The position numbers and the translations under genes were made by a program. Positions 46,446-55,771 of a stretch of 64,000 bases of DNA are shown here, one piece after another. The notes below the pieces were generated by a model that was given only the letters and a program-made list of their open reading frames with translations, made no database searches and was not told the origin of the DNA. Position 1 is the stretch's first letter. The number at the start of each line of letters is the position of its first letter. This stretch comes from Methylorubrum populi (GTDB taxonomy: Bacteria > Pseudomonadota > Alphaproteobacteria > Rhizobiales > Beijerinckiaceae), in contig NZ_AP014809.1 of assembly GCF_002355515.1 (NCBI RefSeq), positions 3,310,501-3,374,500 of the forward strand, written 5' to 3'.

Positions 46446-48083
46446 ATGCTGCGCCTTCGCGAGTACCAGCGCGCCGCCCTCGGCGCGCTCGACCGGCATT
46501 GGAACCAGGGCGGCGGCCCCGGCCTCGTCGTGCTGCCGACCGGCGCGGGCAAGGCGCTCGTCATCGCCGCCCTCATCCGCGAATGGCTCGAGCGGGCGCC
46601 GGGGGCGCGGATCTGCGTCCTCACCCATGTCCGCGAACTCGTGGTGCAGAACCACGGCGAGATGCTCGCCTACTGGCCGGAGGCGCCCGCCGGCATCTTC
46701 TCCGCCGGGATCGGGCGGCGCGAGGCCGACGCGCAGGTCGCCTTCTGCTCGATCCAATCGGTGCGCGACCGCGCCGATCTGTTCGGCGCCATCGACCTCA
46801 TCGTTATCGATGAGGCCCATCTCGTGCCGCGCGCGAGCGAGACCGGCTACGGCCGCTTCCTCGCCGCGGCGCGGGCCGGCAACCCGGATCTCAAGGTCGC
46901 GGGCTTCACCGCGACGCCCTACCGCCTCGATTCCGGCCGGCTCGACGAGGGCGAGGGGCGGGTGTTCGAGCGGATCGTCTACGAATCGCTCGTCGGCGAC
47001 ATGATCCATCAGGGCTACCTCGCGCCCCTCGTCTGCAAGGCGACCGCGCTCAGCCTGGACGTGTCGGGCGTTCCGAAGCGCGGCGGCGACTACATTCCCT
47101 CGGCCCTGGAGACGGCGGTCAATCGCGAGTGGATCACGCGCGCCGCGGTCGAGGAGATGGTGGCCTACGGGCGCGAGCGGCGAGCCTGGCTTGCCTTCTG
47201 TGCCGGGCTCGCCCACGCGGCCTGCGTGCGGGACGCGATCCGGGCCGAAGGCATCACCTGCGAGACCGTGACCGGCACGATGGGCAAGCGCGAGCGCGAC
47301 CGCATCGTGCGGGATTTCCGCGCCGGGAGGATCCGCTGCCTCGTCTCGGTCGGTGTGCTCTCGACCGGCTTCAACGTGCCGGAGGTCGATCTCATTGCGC
47401 TGCTGCGCCCGACCCAGTCCGCCGGGCTCTACGTGCAGCAGGTGGGACGGGCCCTTCGCCGGGCACCGGGCAAGGCGGACGCGATCGTGCTCGATTATGC
47501 CGGGCTGGTGCGGATGCACGGGCCCGTCGATGCCGTGACCGCCCGCAGCGTCGCCCTCGGCCCCGCGGCGCCCGGCATCGTGCGGGCGAAACCCTGCCCG
47601 GGCTGCGGCGCGCTGATCGCACTGAATGCCAGCACCTGCGACGCCTGCTGGGTCGAGCCCAAAGCGGAGGACGAGGACGCGCCCCACGCCGCCAGCGCCG
47701 AGGACGCGCTGCCGATCCTGTCGGAAGCGATCGCGCCCTGGCGCGAAGTCACCGGATGGCGACTCGAGCGCGGACCCGGCGGATCCGGCCCGGACCGGCT
47801 CGAAGTCGCTCTGCGCTGGCGCGGCGGTGGTTGCCGGGTCGAGGTCTGCCTGGAACATTCGGGCCATGCCCGCGAGAAGGCGGTGCTGTGGTGGCGCGCC
47901 TTCGGGGGCGCCGAGCCGGTGCCGATGTCGGTCGCCGCCGCCCTGGAGCGGGCCGACGAGCTGGAGCGGCCGGAAAGCCTGAAGATCGATGCCGCGGGCC
48001 GACTCTCGGAAAGCGTCACGGTCCGCTTCTCCGACGGGCGCCGGTTCCGCGATCTGCGCCGCTGGGGCGGTCTCGCGGCGTGA
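46446..48083 (+). CDS. DEAD/DEAH-box superfamily 2 helicase with C-terminal zinc-finger-like motif
   Basis: 545 residues. Helicase motifs are in order: Q-like LREYQRAAL, Walker A PTGAGKAL, motif II IDEAHLV, motif III GFTATPYRLD, motif V LVSVGVLSTGFNVPEVDL and motif VI QQVGRALRRAPGK. It is close to the COG1061 (SSL2/RadD-like) DNA repair helicases. A four-cysteine CPGC/CDAC segment at about 379-395 (CPGCGALIALNASTCDAC) follows the helicase core. It is GC-rich, so it differs from the insert before it. RBS AAAGG sits before ATG. It precedes ntrY. Confidence 0.9.
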   Translation: MLRLREYQRAALGALDRHWNQGGGPGLVVLPTGAGKALVIAALIREWLERAPGARICVLTHVRELVVQNHGEMLAYWPEAPAGIFSAGIGRREADAQVAFCSIQSVRDRADLFGAIDLIVIDEAHLVPRASETGYGRFLAAARAGNPDLKVAGFTATPYRLDSGRLDEGEGRVFERIVYESLVGDMIHQGYLAPLVCKATALSLDVSGVPKRGGDYIPSALETAVNREWITRAAVEEMVAYGRERRAWLAFCAGLAHAACVRDAIRAEGITCETVTGTMGKRERDRIVRDFRAGRIRCLVSVGVLSTGFNVPEVDLIALLRPTQSAGLYVQQVGRALRRAPGKADAIVLDYAGLVRMHGPVDAVTARSVALGPAAPGIVRAKPCPGCGALIALNASTCDACWVEPKAEDEDAPHAASAEDALPILSEAIAPWREVTGWRLERGPGGSGPDRLEVALRWRGGGCRVEVCLEHSGHAREKAVLWWRAFGGAEPVPMSVAAALERADELERPESLKIDAAGRLSESVTVRFSDGRRFRDLRRWGGLAA

Positions 48084-48147
48084 TCGGCGGTCCAAGCGTG
48101 GCTGATTCGTATTAATTTCGCCACACTGTTGTGGCCCCGCATCAGCG

Positions 48148-50547
48148 ATGCCGCTGCTGTCGCGACGTTCTCAAAACGCGCCGTCCGATGCACCGTCCGT
48201 GGAGGACGGCGCGGAGGCGGTCGCGCGCCGTTTCGACTCGCCGCCGCGGGGGCCCGGCTGGATCGGGGCGGCGGTGGTGCTCACGGCGCTGATCTCGGCT
48301 TCCGTCACCTTCCTCATCCTGGCGGGCATCATCCAGATTACGAGGACGCCGACCACGGGCGTCGCGCTCCTCTCGGTCAACGCAATCTTGGTCCTCGCCC
48401 TCGTGGTGGTCATCGCCTGGGAGGCGCGGGTCTTCCTGCATGCCCGGCGCACCCACGCCTCCGTGGCGCGGCTGCACACCCGCATCGTCGGCCTGTTCAG
48501 CCTGATCGCGATCCTGCCGACGATCCTGCTCGCCATCGTCGCCTCGGTGACGATCGATGTCGGCCTCTCGCTGGGTTTCACCGACCGGGTTCGCGACGTG
48601 GTGCTGAAATCGGTGCAGGTGGCGGACGCCTACCAGGAGAATCACTGCCAGTCGCTCGCCCGCGAGATCCGCATCTTCGCCGACGACCTGACCCGCGCGC
48701 GGCCGAATTTTGACGTGAACCGCGAGTGGTTCGAGAACTTCATGACAACGCGGGCCCAGGCGCTCGGGCTGCCGATCGTCAAGATCATGCGTGGGCCGAA
48801 CGAGGTGGTGGCGCGCGCCAACATCGACGTGCTCAAGCAGACGCGCCTGCCCTCGGCCGCGGCCTTCGAGGATGCAGCGAAGTCGAGCGACCCGATCTGC
48901 CTGCTGCCGAACGAGGGCCGGGTCTTCGCCGCGCTGATGCGGATGCCGGCCTACGACAACGCCGTGCTGCTGGTGCAGCGCGAGGTGAGCCAGCTCGCCA
49001 TCGACTTCCCCGGCGTCGCCCGCGCCGCGGCCGCCGAGTACCTGACCTACGACGAACTGCGCCGCTACGTGCAGATCGCCTTCGCCTCGGTCTTCATCCT
49101 GATCGCGCTGATCACCCTGCTCTCGGCGGTGTGGTTCGGGCTGAACTTCGCCAACCGCTTCGTCGCCCCGATTCGCCGGCTCATCAACGCCGCCGACGAG
49201 GTCGCCGCCGGCAACTTCTACGCCCGCGTTCCGGCGCGAAAGTCCGACGGCGACCTCGCCCATCTCGGCGAGAGCTTCAACACGATGACGCAGGAGCTGC
49301 GCCGCCAGCACGACGGGCTGCGGGCGGCCAACGACCTGATCGACCGCCGCCGCCGCTTCACCGAGGCCGTGCTTTCGGGCGTATCGCCGGGCGTGCTCGG
49401 CGTCGATGCCGACGGCGTCATCACCATCGCCAATCCCGGCGCGGAACGGACGCTCGGCCTGTCGGCAAGGGAACTGGTCGGCAAGCCTCTGACGGCGGTC
49501 GTGCCGGAGATCGCCGCGCTGTTCCCCGAGGCGGAGGGGCGCCAGCGCGCGCTCCAGCAGCAGATTCAGCTCGTGCGCGGCGGGCGCGAGCGCACCATCG
49601 CCGTGCGGGTGACCAGCGAGCAGGCGCAGGGCGAGGCCCGCGGCTACGTGGTGACGCTCGACGACATCACCGATCTCGTCACCGCGCAGCGTACCTCCGC
49701 CTGGGCCGATGTCGCCCGCCGCATCGCCCACGAGATCAAGAACCCACTGACCCCGATTCAGCTCTCGGCCGAACGCATTCGTCGCAAATACGGAAAAGTG
49801 ATCACCGCCGACAAGGAAGTGTTCGAGCAGTGCACCGCCACGATCGTGCGGCAGGTGGACGAGATCAAGCGGATGGTAGACGAGTTCTCCTCCTTCGCCC
49901 GGATGCCGAAGCCCGCGATCACGCAGCAGGATCTGGCCGAGATTGCCCGGCAGAACCTGTTCATGCTGCGCATGGCGCATCCCGATCTGGACTTTCCGTT
50001 CGACACCGTCGGCGCCGACGCGCAGGGCCGCGTGGTGGCCGCCTTCGACGTGCGGCTGTTCTCCCAGGCGCTCACCAACATCCTCAAGAACGCTGTCGAG
50101 GCGGTCCAGGCGGTGCCCGAGGACGTGCTGACGGCCGACGGCGGCAAGGGCCGCGTGGCGCTGAAGCTGATCGTCGAGGACGCCTTCGTGGTGATCGAAG
50201 TCACCGACAACGGAAAAGGCTTTCCGGCAGAGGGGCGCCAGCGCCTGCTCGAACCCTATATGACGACCCGCGAGGGCGGGACCGGCCTCGGTCTGGCGAT
50301 CGTCTCCAAGGTGCTGGAGGAGCATGGCGGGGGGATCGAGCTGAACGACAACCCGGAGGGGCGCGGCGGACAGGTCCGCATGCGGCTGCCGCGGGAGGTC
50401 GGGCGGGACGAAGGACAGAATTCCGAGTCCGGTGGCGGAGGGGAGCGGACACGCTCCGCGGCACCGGGCGCGCGTGACGGGACAACGATGGACAAGAATA
50501 CGGAGGGCGCCATGGAAGCGCGACGCGTCGCGGAGATGCAGCCATGA
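48148..50547 (+). CDS. ntrY: NtrY membrane sensor histidine kinase
   Basis: 799 residues. Several transmembrane helices lie in the N-terminal half (about 35-60, 70-92, 112-140 and 310-332), with a periplasmic loop about 140-310 and HAMP (about 332-385). A PAS domain (about 397-500) leads to the H-box [19 protein letters not shown] (H528) and an ATPase domain with NILKNAVEA, VTDNGKGFP and GGTGLGLAIVSKVLEEHGG. NtrY senses redox or nitrogen-related signals and phosphorylates NtrX. It overlaps ntrX by four bases (ATGA). Confidence 0.96.
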   Translation: MPLLSRRSQNAPSDAPSVEDGAEAVARRFDSPPRGPGWIGAAVVLTALISASVTFLILAGIIQITRTPTTGVALLSVNAILVLALVVVIAWEARVFLHARRTHASVARLHTRIVGLFSLIAILPTILLAIVASVTIDVGLSLGFTDRVRDVVLKSVQVADAYQENHCQSLAREIRIFADDLTRARPNFDVNREWFENFMTTRAQALGLPIVKIMRGPNEVVARANIDVLKQTRLPSAAAFEDAAKSSDPICLLPNEGRVFAALMRMPAYDNAVLLVQREVSQLAIDFPGVARAAAAEYLTYDELRRYVQIAFASVFILIALITLLSAVWFGLNFANRFVAPIRRLINAADEVAAGNFYARVPARKSDGDLAHLGESFNTMTQELRRQHDGLRAANDLIDRRRRFTEAVLSGVSPGVLGVDADGVITIANPGAERTLGLSARELVGKPLTAVVPEIAALFPEAEGRQRALQQQIQLVRGGRERTIAVRVTSEQAQGEARGYVVTLDDITDLVTAQRTSAWADVARRIAHEIKNPLTPIQLSAERIRRKYGKVITADKEVFEQCTATIVRQVDEIKRMVDEFSSFARMPKPAITQQDLAEIARQNLFMLRMAHPDLDFPFDTVGADAQGRVVAAFDVRLFSQALTNILKNAVEAVQAVPEDVLTADGGKGRVALKLIVEDAFVVIEVTDNGKGFPAEGRQRLLEPYMTTREGGTGLGLAIVSKVLEEHGGGIELNDNPEGRGGQVRMRLPREVGRDEGQNSESGGGGERTRSAAPGARDGTTMDKNTEGAMEARRVAEMQP

Positions 50548-51914
50548 GCGCCGACATCCTGATCGTCGACGACGAGGCCGATATCCGCGATCTGGTCGCG
50601 GGCATCCTGGACGACGAGGGGCACCGAACCCGCACGGCCGCCGGCTCCGACGAGGCGCTGGCGGCGATCGAATCGCGCCGGCCCCACCTCGTCTTCCTCG
50701 ACATCTGGCTCCAGGGCTCGCGCCTGGACGGGCTGCAGGTGCTCGACCTGATCAAGGCGGGCCACCCCGACCTGCCGGTGGTGATGATCTCGGGCCACGG
50801 CAACATCGAGACCGCGGTGGCGGCGATCAAATCCGGCGCCTACGACTTCATCGAGAAGCCGTTCAAGGCCGACCGCCTGATCCTCGTGGCCGAGCGGGCG
50901 CTCGAAGCCTCGCGCCTCAAGCGCGAGGTGCGCGACCTCAAGGTGCGTTCGGGACAGGCGAGCCGCATCGTCGGCGCGTCCGTGGCGGTCAACCAGCTGC
51001 GCCAGACCATCGAGCGCGTGGCGCCGACCAATGCCCGGGTGATGATTTCGGGCGCGCCTGGCGCCGGCAAGGAGCTCTCGGCGCGAACCCTGCACGCCGC
51101 CTCCTCGCGGGCGAGCGGGCCCTTCGTCGTCATCAACGCGGCGACGATCACGCCGGAGACGATGGAAGCCGAGCTGTTCGGCGTCGAGGGTGGCGAGGGC
51201 CGGGTGCGGCGCGTCGGCGCCCTGGAGGAGGCCCATGGCGGCTCCCTCTACATCGACGAAGTCGCCGACATGCCCAAGGAAACGCAGAGCCGGATCCTGC
51301 GCGTCCTCGTCGATCAGAACTTCCAGCGCGTCGGCGGCACCGCCCGCGTCCACGTGGACGTGCGCATCATCTCATCGTCCTCCCGTGACCTCACCGAGGA
51401 GATCGCCGCCGGGCGCTTCCGCGAGGATCTGTTCCACCGCCTCTCGGTGGTTCCGATCCGCATCCCCTCGCTCGCCGAGCGGCGCGAGGACGTGCCGGAA
51501 CTCATCACCTTCTTCATGGAGCAGATCTCGGCGGCCACCGGCCTGCCGCGGCGGCGCATCGCCGAGGACGCCATGGCGGTGCTGCAATCGCACGACTGGC
51601 CCGGCAACGTGCGGCAGCTGCGCAACAACGTCGAGCGGCTGATGATCCTGACCCAGAGCGATCCGGAGCAGGAGGTGACGTCCGAGATGCTGCCGACCGA
51701 GATCGGCGCGCTGGTGCCGACGACGCCGACCGGCGCCGGCGGCGAGAAGCTGATGAGCCTGGCGCTGCGCGAGGCGCGCGAGATCTTCGAGCGCGAATAT
51801 CTCATCGCGCAGATCGCCCGCTTCTCCGGCAACATCTCCCGCACCGCCGAGTTCATCGGCATGGAGCGCTCGGCCCTTCACCGGAAACTGAAGTCTCTCG
51901 GCATCGGCCCGTAA
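50544..51914 (+). CDS. ntrX: NtrX response regulator lacking the sigma-54 GAFTGA loop
   Basis: 456 residues. The receiver phosphoacceptor is D53 (HLVFLDIWLQG). The AAA+ domain carries Walker A GAPGAGKEL and Walker B SLYIDEVADM, but the segment where NtrC has GAFTGA reads ELFGVEGGEGRVRRVGALEE, without that motif. A C-terminal Fis-type helix-turn-helix (GNISRTAEFIGMERSALHRKL) is present. It probably controls genes without sigma-54 contact, as discussed for other alphaproteobacterial NtrX (recollection). Translationally coupled to ntrY. Confidence 0.95.
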   Translation: MSADILIVDDEADIRDLVAGILDDEGHRTRTAAGSDEALAAIESRRPHLVFLDIWLQGSRLDGLQVLDLIKAGHPDLPVVMISGHGNIETAVAAIKSGAYDFIEKPFKADRLILVAERALEASRLKREVRDLKVRSGQASRIVGASVAVNQLRQTIERVAPTNARVMISGAPGAGKELSARTLHAASSRASGPFVVINAATITPETMEAELFGVEGGEGRVRRVGALEEAHGGSLYIDEVADMPKETQSRILRVLVDQNFQRVGGTARVHVDVRIISSSSRDLTEEIAAGRFREDLFHRLSVVPIRIPSLAERREDVPELITFFMEQISAATGLPRRRIAEDAMAVLQSHDWPGNVRQLRNNVERLMILTQSDPEQEVTSEMLPTEIGALVPTTPTGAGGEKLMSLALREAREIFEREYLIAQIARFSGNISRTAEFIGMERSALHRKLKSLGIGP

Positions 51915-51933
51915 CCGGCCCGCAAGGCGCGAT

Positions 51934-51963
51934 GCTGCCGATTCGCGTACGAGAATCGGCAGC
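51934..51963. terminator. Palindrome after ntrX
   Basis: Perfect 11-base stem GCTGCCGATTC and GAATCGGCAGC with an eight-base loop, 20 bases after the ntrX stop. There is no T-run, so it is a possible terminator or mRNA-stabilising hairpin between ntrYX and hfq. Confidence 0.45.
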
Positions 51964-51972
51964 GAGCACGGT

Positions 51973-52019
51973 TGCAAGAGGTGGATATTGACGCTTTGAC
52001 CGGCAGGGTACCTCTTGCA
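51973..52019. promoter_or_regulatory. Inverted repeat in the hfq upstream region
   Basis: Perfect 10-base repeat TGCAAGAGGT (51973-51982) and ACCTCTTGCA (52010-52019) with a 27-base spacer that contains TTGACG and TTGACC words like -35 boxes. It may be a regulator site or fold in an hfq leader. It lies 134 bases or more ahead of the hfq start. Confidence 0.4.
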
Positions 52020-52152
52020 TCGCGGCAAGCTTCGCCCTGTAATGGAAGAGCGCGGCAGAGCGATCCCGGCATGTGGGAGTCGCCTGCCCGCGACTCCAGG
52101 CACGGGGTCCTGCTGATCCGCGGTTGCGGCCTCGAAATAAGGATAACAAGAA

Positions 52153-52407
52153 ATGGCGGGCGAGCGCGCTCAGAACCTCCAGGATACGTTCCTGAACCAT
52201 GTCCGCAAGAACAAGATCCCGCTGACGATCTTCCTCGTCAATGGCGTCAAGCTTCAAGGTGTTGTGACCTGGTTCGACAACTTCTGCGTCCTACTCCGGC
52301 GGGACGGGCACTCGCAGCTCGTTTACAAGCACGCGATCTCCACGATCATGCCCGGTCATCCGGTGCAGCTGTTCGAACCGGACGAGACGGCCCCCGAGAA
52401 GGCCTGA
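52153..52407 (+). CDS. hfq: RNA chaperone Hfq
   Basis: 84-residue hexameric RNA-binding protein pairing small RNAs with mRNAs. Sm1 region [30 protein letters not shown] loop [15 protein letters not shown] and Sm2 motif YKHAISTI are intact; the C-terminal tail is short, as usual for alphaproteobacteria. AAGGATAACAAGAA lies ahead of the start. It is followed by hflX, the usual pair. Confidence 0.98.
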   Translation: MAGERAQNLQDTFLNHVRKNKIPLTIFLVNGVKLQGVVTWFDNFCVLLRRDGHSQLVYKHAISTIMPGHPVQLFEPDETAPEKA

Positions 52408-52561
52408 CCGCGCGATCCACCGCATCCGGCGCGCCCGCGTCGGACCTGCCCCGCTTCGCGGACACCGTGCTCTTCCCGACGATTTCCGTCATTTGCGGGA
52501 GTCGGCGGATGCAAAATGGCGTCATCGTTCCGACATGAGAGAACGATGACACGGAGACGCC

Positions 52562-53977
52562 ATGACTGAACTCCTTCCGCCCGGCGAAGCCCGCCTGCAG
52601 GCGAAGGCCGCCCCCGAGGGCGAGATTGCCGCCGCGACCCGCACGCTGGTGCTCGGCCCCTATCTCACGCGCGCCGCCCAGCGCTCCGCGCCCGGACAGA
52701 CCGAGACCGTGCGCTCCGACGAGGCGCGCCTCGACGAGGCCGTGGGATTGGCTGTCGCCATCGATCTCGATGTCGCCCGGGCGATCTCCGTGCATATCCA
52801 GCGCCCGCGCCCCTCGACCTATCTCGGCAAGGGCCGGGTGGAAGAGGTCGCCGGGCTCATCCAGGCGGAAGAGATCGGCCTCGTTGTGATGGACTGCGCC
52901 CTTTCTCCGGTGCAGCAACGCAACCTCGAGAAGGCCTGGGGCGCCAAGGTCATCGACCGGACCGGCCTGATCCTCGAGATCTTCGGCCGTCGCGCCTCGA
53001 CCCGCGAGGGCACGCTTCAGGTCGAGCACGCCCATCTCGCCTACCAGAAGTCCCGTCTCGTGCGCTCCTGGACCCACCTTGAGCGGCAGCGCGGCGGCTT
53101 CGGCTTCCTCGGCGGCCCCGGCGAGACTCAGATCGAGGCCGACCGGCGGATGATCCAGGAGCGGATGACCCGGATTGAGCGAGACCTCGACGCGGTGACC
53201 CGCACCCGCGGCCTGCACCGCAAGAGCCGCGCGCGGGTGCCGTATCCGATCGTGGCGCTCGTCGGCTACACCAATGCCGGCAAGTCGACCCTGTTCAACG
53301 CCCTGACGAAGGCCGAGGTGCGAGCGCAGGACATGCTGTTCGCGACCCTCGATCCCACGGCCCGGGCGACCAAGCTGCCCCACGGCGAGACCGTGATCCT
53401 GTCGGACACGGTCGGATTCATCTCCGACCTCCCGACATCGCTGATCGCCGCCTTCCGCGCGACGCTCGAGGACGTGATCGAGGCCGACATCCTGCTCCAC
53501 GTGCGCGACGTCTCGCACGGTGACACCCAGGCCCAGGCCGAGGATGTCGAAGGGGTGCTGCGCGAACTCGGGATCGAGCCGGATGCCGAGCGGATCATCG
53601 AGGTCTGGAACAAGTCCGACCTTCTCGACGAGGGCGAGCGCACCCGGCTGGTCAACCTCAGCGCCGCCCATCGCGGCGCCGGGGCGGCGCCCATCCTGGT
53701 CTCGGCGCTGACGGGGGAGGGGCTGCCGGCGCTGGCCGAGCGGATCGAGGCACAGGTGGCGCGGGCGCGCTCGACCTTTGCCGTCACGCTTCCGCCGGAG
53801 GACGGCGCCTCCTTGAACTGGCTCTACGAGAATGCCGAGGTGCTCGACCGGCAGGCCGAGACCGGCGGCGCAATCGCGCTGACGATCCGCATCGCACCGG
53901 AGAAGGAGCCGCGCTTCCTCAACCGGTTCGAGGCGGCGCAGCGCATCGGCGGTCCGCAGAACCTGCCGGCGGCCTAA
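52562..53977 (+). CDS. hflX: GTPase HflX
   Basis: 471-residue ribosome-associated GTPase that helps rescue stalled or stressed ribosomes. The N-terminal HflX domain has [24 protein letters not shown] and [13 protein letters not shown]; the coiled region follows ([13 protein letters not shown]). The G domain has G1 [10 protein letters not shown]2/G3 in [13 protein letters not shown] and [12 protein letters not shown], and G4 NKSDLL. It is 155 bases downstream of hfq. A palindromic repeat and a terminator come after it. Confidence 0.96.
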   Translation: MTELLPPGEARLQAKAAPEGEIAAATRTLVLGPYLTRAAQRSAPGQTETVRSDEARLDEAVGLAVAIDLDVARAISVHIQRPRPSTYLGKGRVEEVAGLIQAEEIGLVVMDCALSPVQQRNLEKAWGAKVIDRTGLILEIFGRRASTREGTLQVEHAHLAYQKSRLVRSWTHLERQRGGFGFLGGPGETQIEADRRMIQERMTRIERDLDAVTRTRGLHRKSRARVPYPIVALVGYTNAGKSTLFNALTKAEVRAQDMLFATLDPTARATKLPHGETVILSDTVGFISDLPTSLIAAFRATLEDVIEADILLHVRDVSHGDTQAQAEDVEGVLRELGIEPDAERIIEVWNKSDLLDEGERTRLVNLSAAHRGAGAAPILVSALTGEGLPALAERIEAQVARARSTFAVTLPPEDGASLNWLYENAEVLDRQAETGGAIALTIRIAPEKEPRFLNRFEAAQRIGGPQNLPAA

Positions 53978-53978
53978 A

Positions 53979-54024
53979 GCATCATCCCGAAAGGTGGTTT
54001 GCGGCTTTCGGAAAAAGATGATGC
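53979..54024. repeat. Rhizobiales palindromic intergenic element
   Basis: Inverted repeat GCATCATCCCGAAA (53979-53992) and TTTCGG...GATGATGC (54006-54024) directly after the hflX stop. The GCATCATC/GATGATGC outer arms and CCGAAA/TTTCGG inner arms are the dispersed palindromic element I recall from many rhizobia and relatives. Confidence 0.8.
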
Positions 54025-54130
54025 AAAAACAGATCCCTGGTGCGTCGTGCTGGATCCGATATCCAGCACGATGCGCTAGGGCCGTCTCCTCGCATCGGCT
54101 CCGACGCGCGACGCGGCGGCCCCCACCGAC

Positions 54131-54172
54131 GAAAAAGGGCCGGCACCGCGATTTGCGGCGCCGGCCCTTTTC
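54131..54172. terminator. Bidirectional terminator between hflX and the SulP gene
   Basis: Hairpin with left arm AAAAGGGCCGGC and right arm GCCGGCCCTTTT, continued by an inner stem with one mismatch and a small loop. The A-run and T-run at the base work on both strands, fitting the convergent genes around it. Confidence 0.85.
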
Positions 54173-54191
54173 AGATTTGCCCTCGGTGCGG

Positions 54192-55760
54192 TCAGTCTTT
54201 CGGTGCAGCGTGGGCGACCATGGCGAGGCTGTGGTTCAGCCCGCTCGCGCCACCGCCGATGACCTCGACGCGGGCCCCCGTCTTCGCCCGCCGGGCCGCC
54301 CATTCCCGGATCATCTCCAGGCAGGTGTGGTCGACGTGGCGCAGGCCATCCGCGGCGAGGCGGACCGGGGTGCCTTCCGGCGTGCGCTCCAGCGCCTCGT
54401 TGAGATGCGGCAGCTGGAGGAAGGTCGCCGAGCCCGAGAGGCGAAGTTCCGGCACCGCCTGGACCGCGCCACCCCGCTCCGTCTGCGCCGCGCCACCCTC
54501 GATCTTGAGCGGGCCGCGCAGGTAGTGCGGGATCACCTGGAGCAGGCTGAGCGCGAGACCGGTGAGGACGCCGGTCAGGAGATCGGTGGCGACGACCATC
54601 ACCATGGTCGCGGCCCAGATCGCGGCGGTGGGCAGGCCGTAGCGCTCGTGCAGGTGGAAGGCGTGGGCCGGACTCACGAGGCGCCAACCCGTCACCACGA
54701 GGATGCCGGCGAGGGAGGCGGTCGGCACGATCTTCAGCACCATCGGCAGCATCAGCAGGAAGGCGAGGATCCAGCTGCCGTGCAGGATGGTGGAGGCCCG
54801 TGTGACCGCACCCGCCTGAACGTTCGCCGAGGAGCGGACGATCACGCCGGTCATCGGCAGGCCGCCGGCGAGGCCGCAGAGGATGTTGCCGACACCCTGC
54901 GCGCCCAGCTCGCGGTTGTACTGCGTGCGAGGACCGTCATGCATCCGATCGACCGCCGCCGCCGAGAGCAAGCTTTCCGCACTGGCAATGACCGCGAGCG
55001 TGACGGCCATCAGGATCATCGCCGGCTCGGCCAGGCGGCTCCAGTCGCCCAAACCCGGCAGGGTGACGGCGGAGAAGATGTTCTCCGGCACCTCGACGCG
55101 CTTGACGTCCATGCTGCCGACGACGGCGACGAAGGTGCCCGCCAGAACACCCATCAGGGCACCCGGGAGCAGCTTGAGCTTGGCCGGACGGATCTTCTCC
55201 CAGCCCAGCATCGCCACGATCGTCGCGAGTCCGACGATGACAGCGCCGGGGCGATTCCCCTCGGGACTGGAGACGAAGTTGAAGAACGCGGCCGGAATCG
55301 CGATGAGATTGTCGAGGCCGTTGGCTTTCGGCAGCGCGTCCGTCAGCACATGGAGCTGCGCCAGTACGATCAGGATCCCGATGCCGGCGAGCATGCCGTG
55401 CACGACCGCCGGCGAGATCGCCCGGAACCAGCCGCCGATCCGCAGCGCACCGGCCAGGAGCTGGATTGCACCGGCAGCGACGAGGACGGGTCCGAGGGCA
55501 TCGATGCCGTGTTCGCGGACGAACTCGAAGACGATGACCGCGAGGCCTGCGGCCGGACCGCTGACCTGAAGCGGCGAGCCGGCGAGGAAGCCGACCACGA
55601 TACCGCCGATGATGCCGGTGATGAGGCCGCGCTCGGCCGGCACACCGGAGGCCATGGCGATGCCCATGCAGAGGGGCATCGCCACGAGGAAGACGACGAA
55701 GGAGGCCGGAAGGTCCCGGCCGAGAGTCGATGGCATCAGCCGGGAGAGGGACGCGCGCAT
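54192..55760 (-). CDS. SulP-family anion transporter (probable bicarbonate) with STAS domain
   Basis: 522-residue inner-membrane transporter of the SulP family with about eleven helices and a C-terminal STAS domain (about 430-520, [19 protein letters not shown]). Landmarks are [52 protein letters not shown] and [16 protein letters not shown]. SulP members carry sulphate or bicarbonate. It is 11 bases downstream of a carbonic anhydrase gene, which makes bicarbonate the better guess. AGGGA lies eight bases ahead of ATG 55760. Confidence 0.9.
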   Translation of the reverse strand: MRASLSRLMPSTLGRDLPASFVVFLVAMPLCMGIAMASGVPAERGLITGIIGGIVVGFLAGSPLQVSGPAAGLAVIVFEFVREHGIDALGPVLVAAGAIQLLAGALRIGGWFRAISPAVVHGMLAGIGILIVLAQLHVLTDALPKANGLDNLIAIPAAFFNFVSSPEGNRPGAVIVGLATIVAMLGWEKIRPAKLKLLPGALMGVLAGTFVAVVGSMDVKRVEVPENIFSAVTLPGLGDWSRLAEPAMILMAVTLAVIASAESLLSAAAVDRMHDGPRTQYNRELGAQGVGNILCGLAGGLPMTGVIVRSSANVQAGAVTRASTILHGSWILAFLLMLPMVLKIVPTASLAGILVVTGWRLVSPAHAFHLHERYGLPTAAIWAATMVMVVATDLLTGVLTGLALSLLQVIPHYLRGPLKIEGGAAQTERGGAVQAVPELRLSGSATFLQLPHLNEALERTPEGTPVRLAADGLRHVDHTCLEMIREWAARRAKTGARVEVIGGGASGLNHSLAMVAHAAPKD

Positions 55761-55771
55761 GGCGGAAGTCC

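Noticed and set aside
46335..48095. 586-residue minus-strand frame over the helicase
   Set aside because: Antisense shadow of a helicase with complete motifs.
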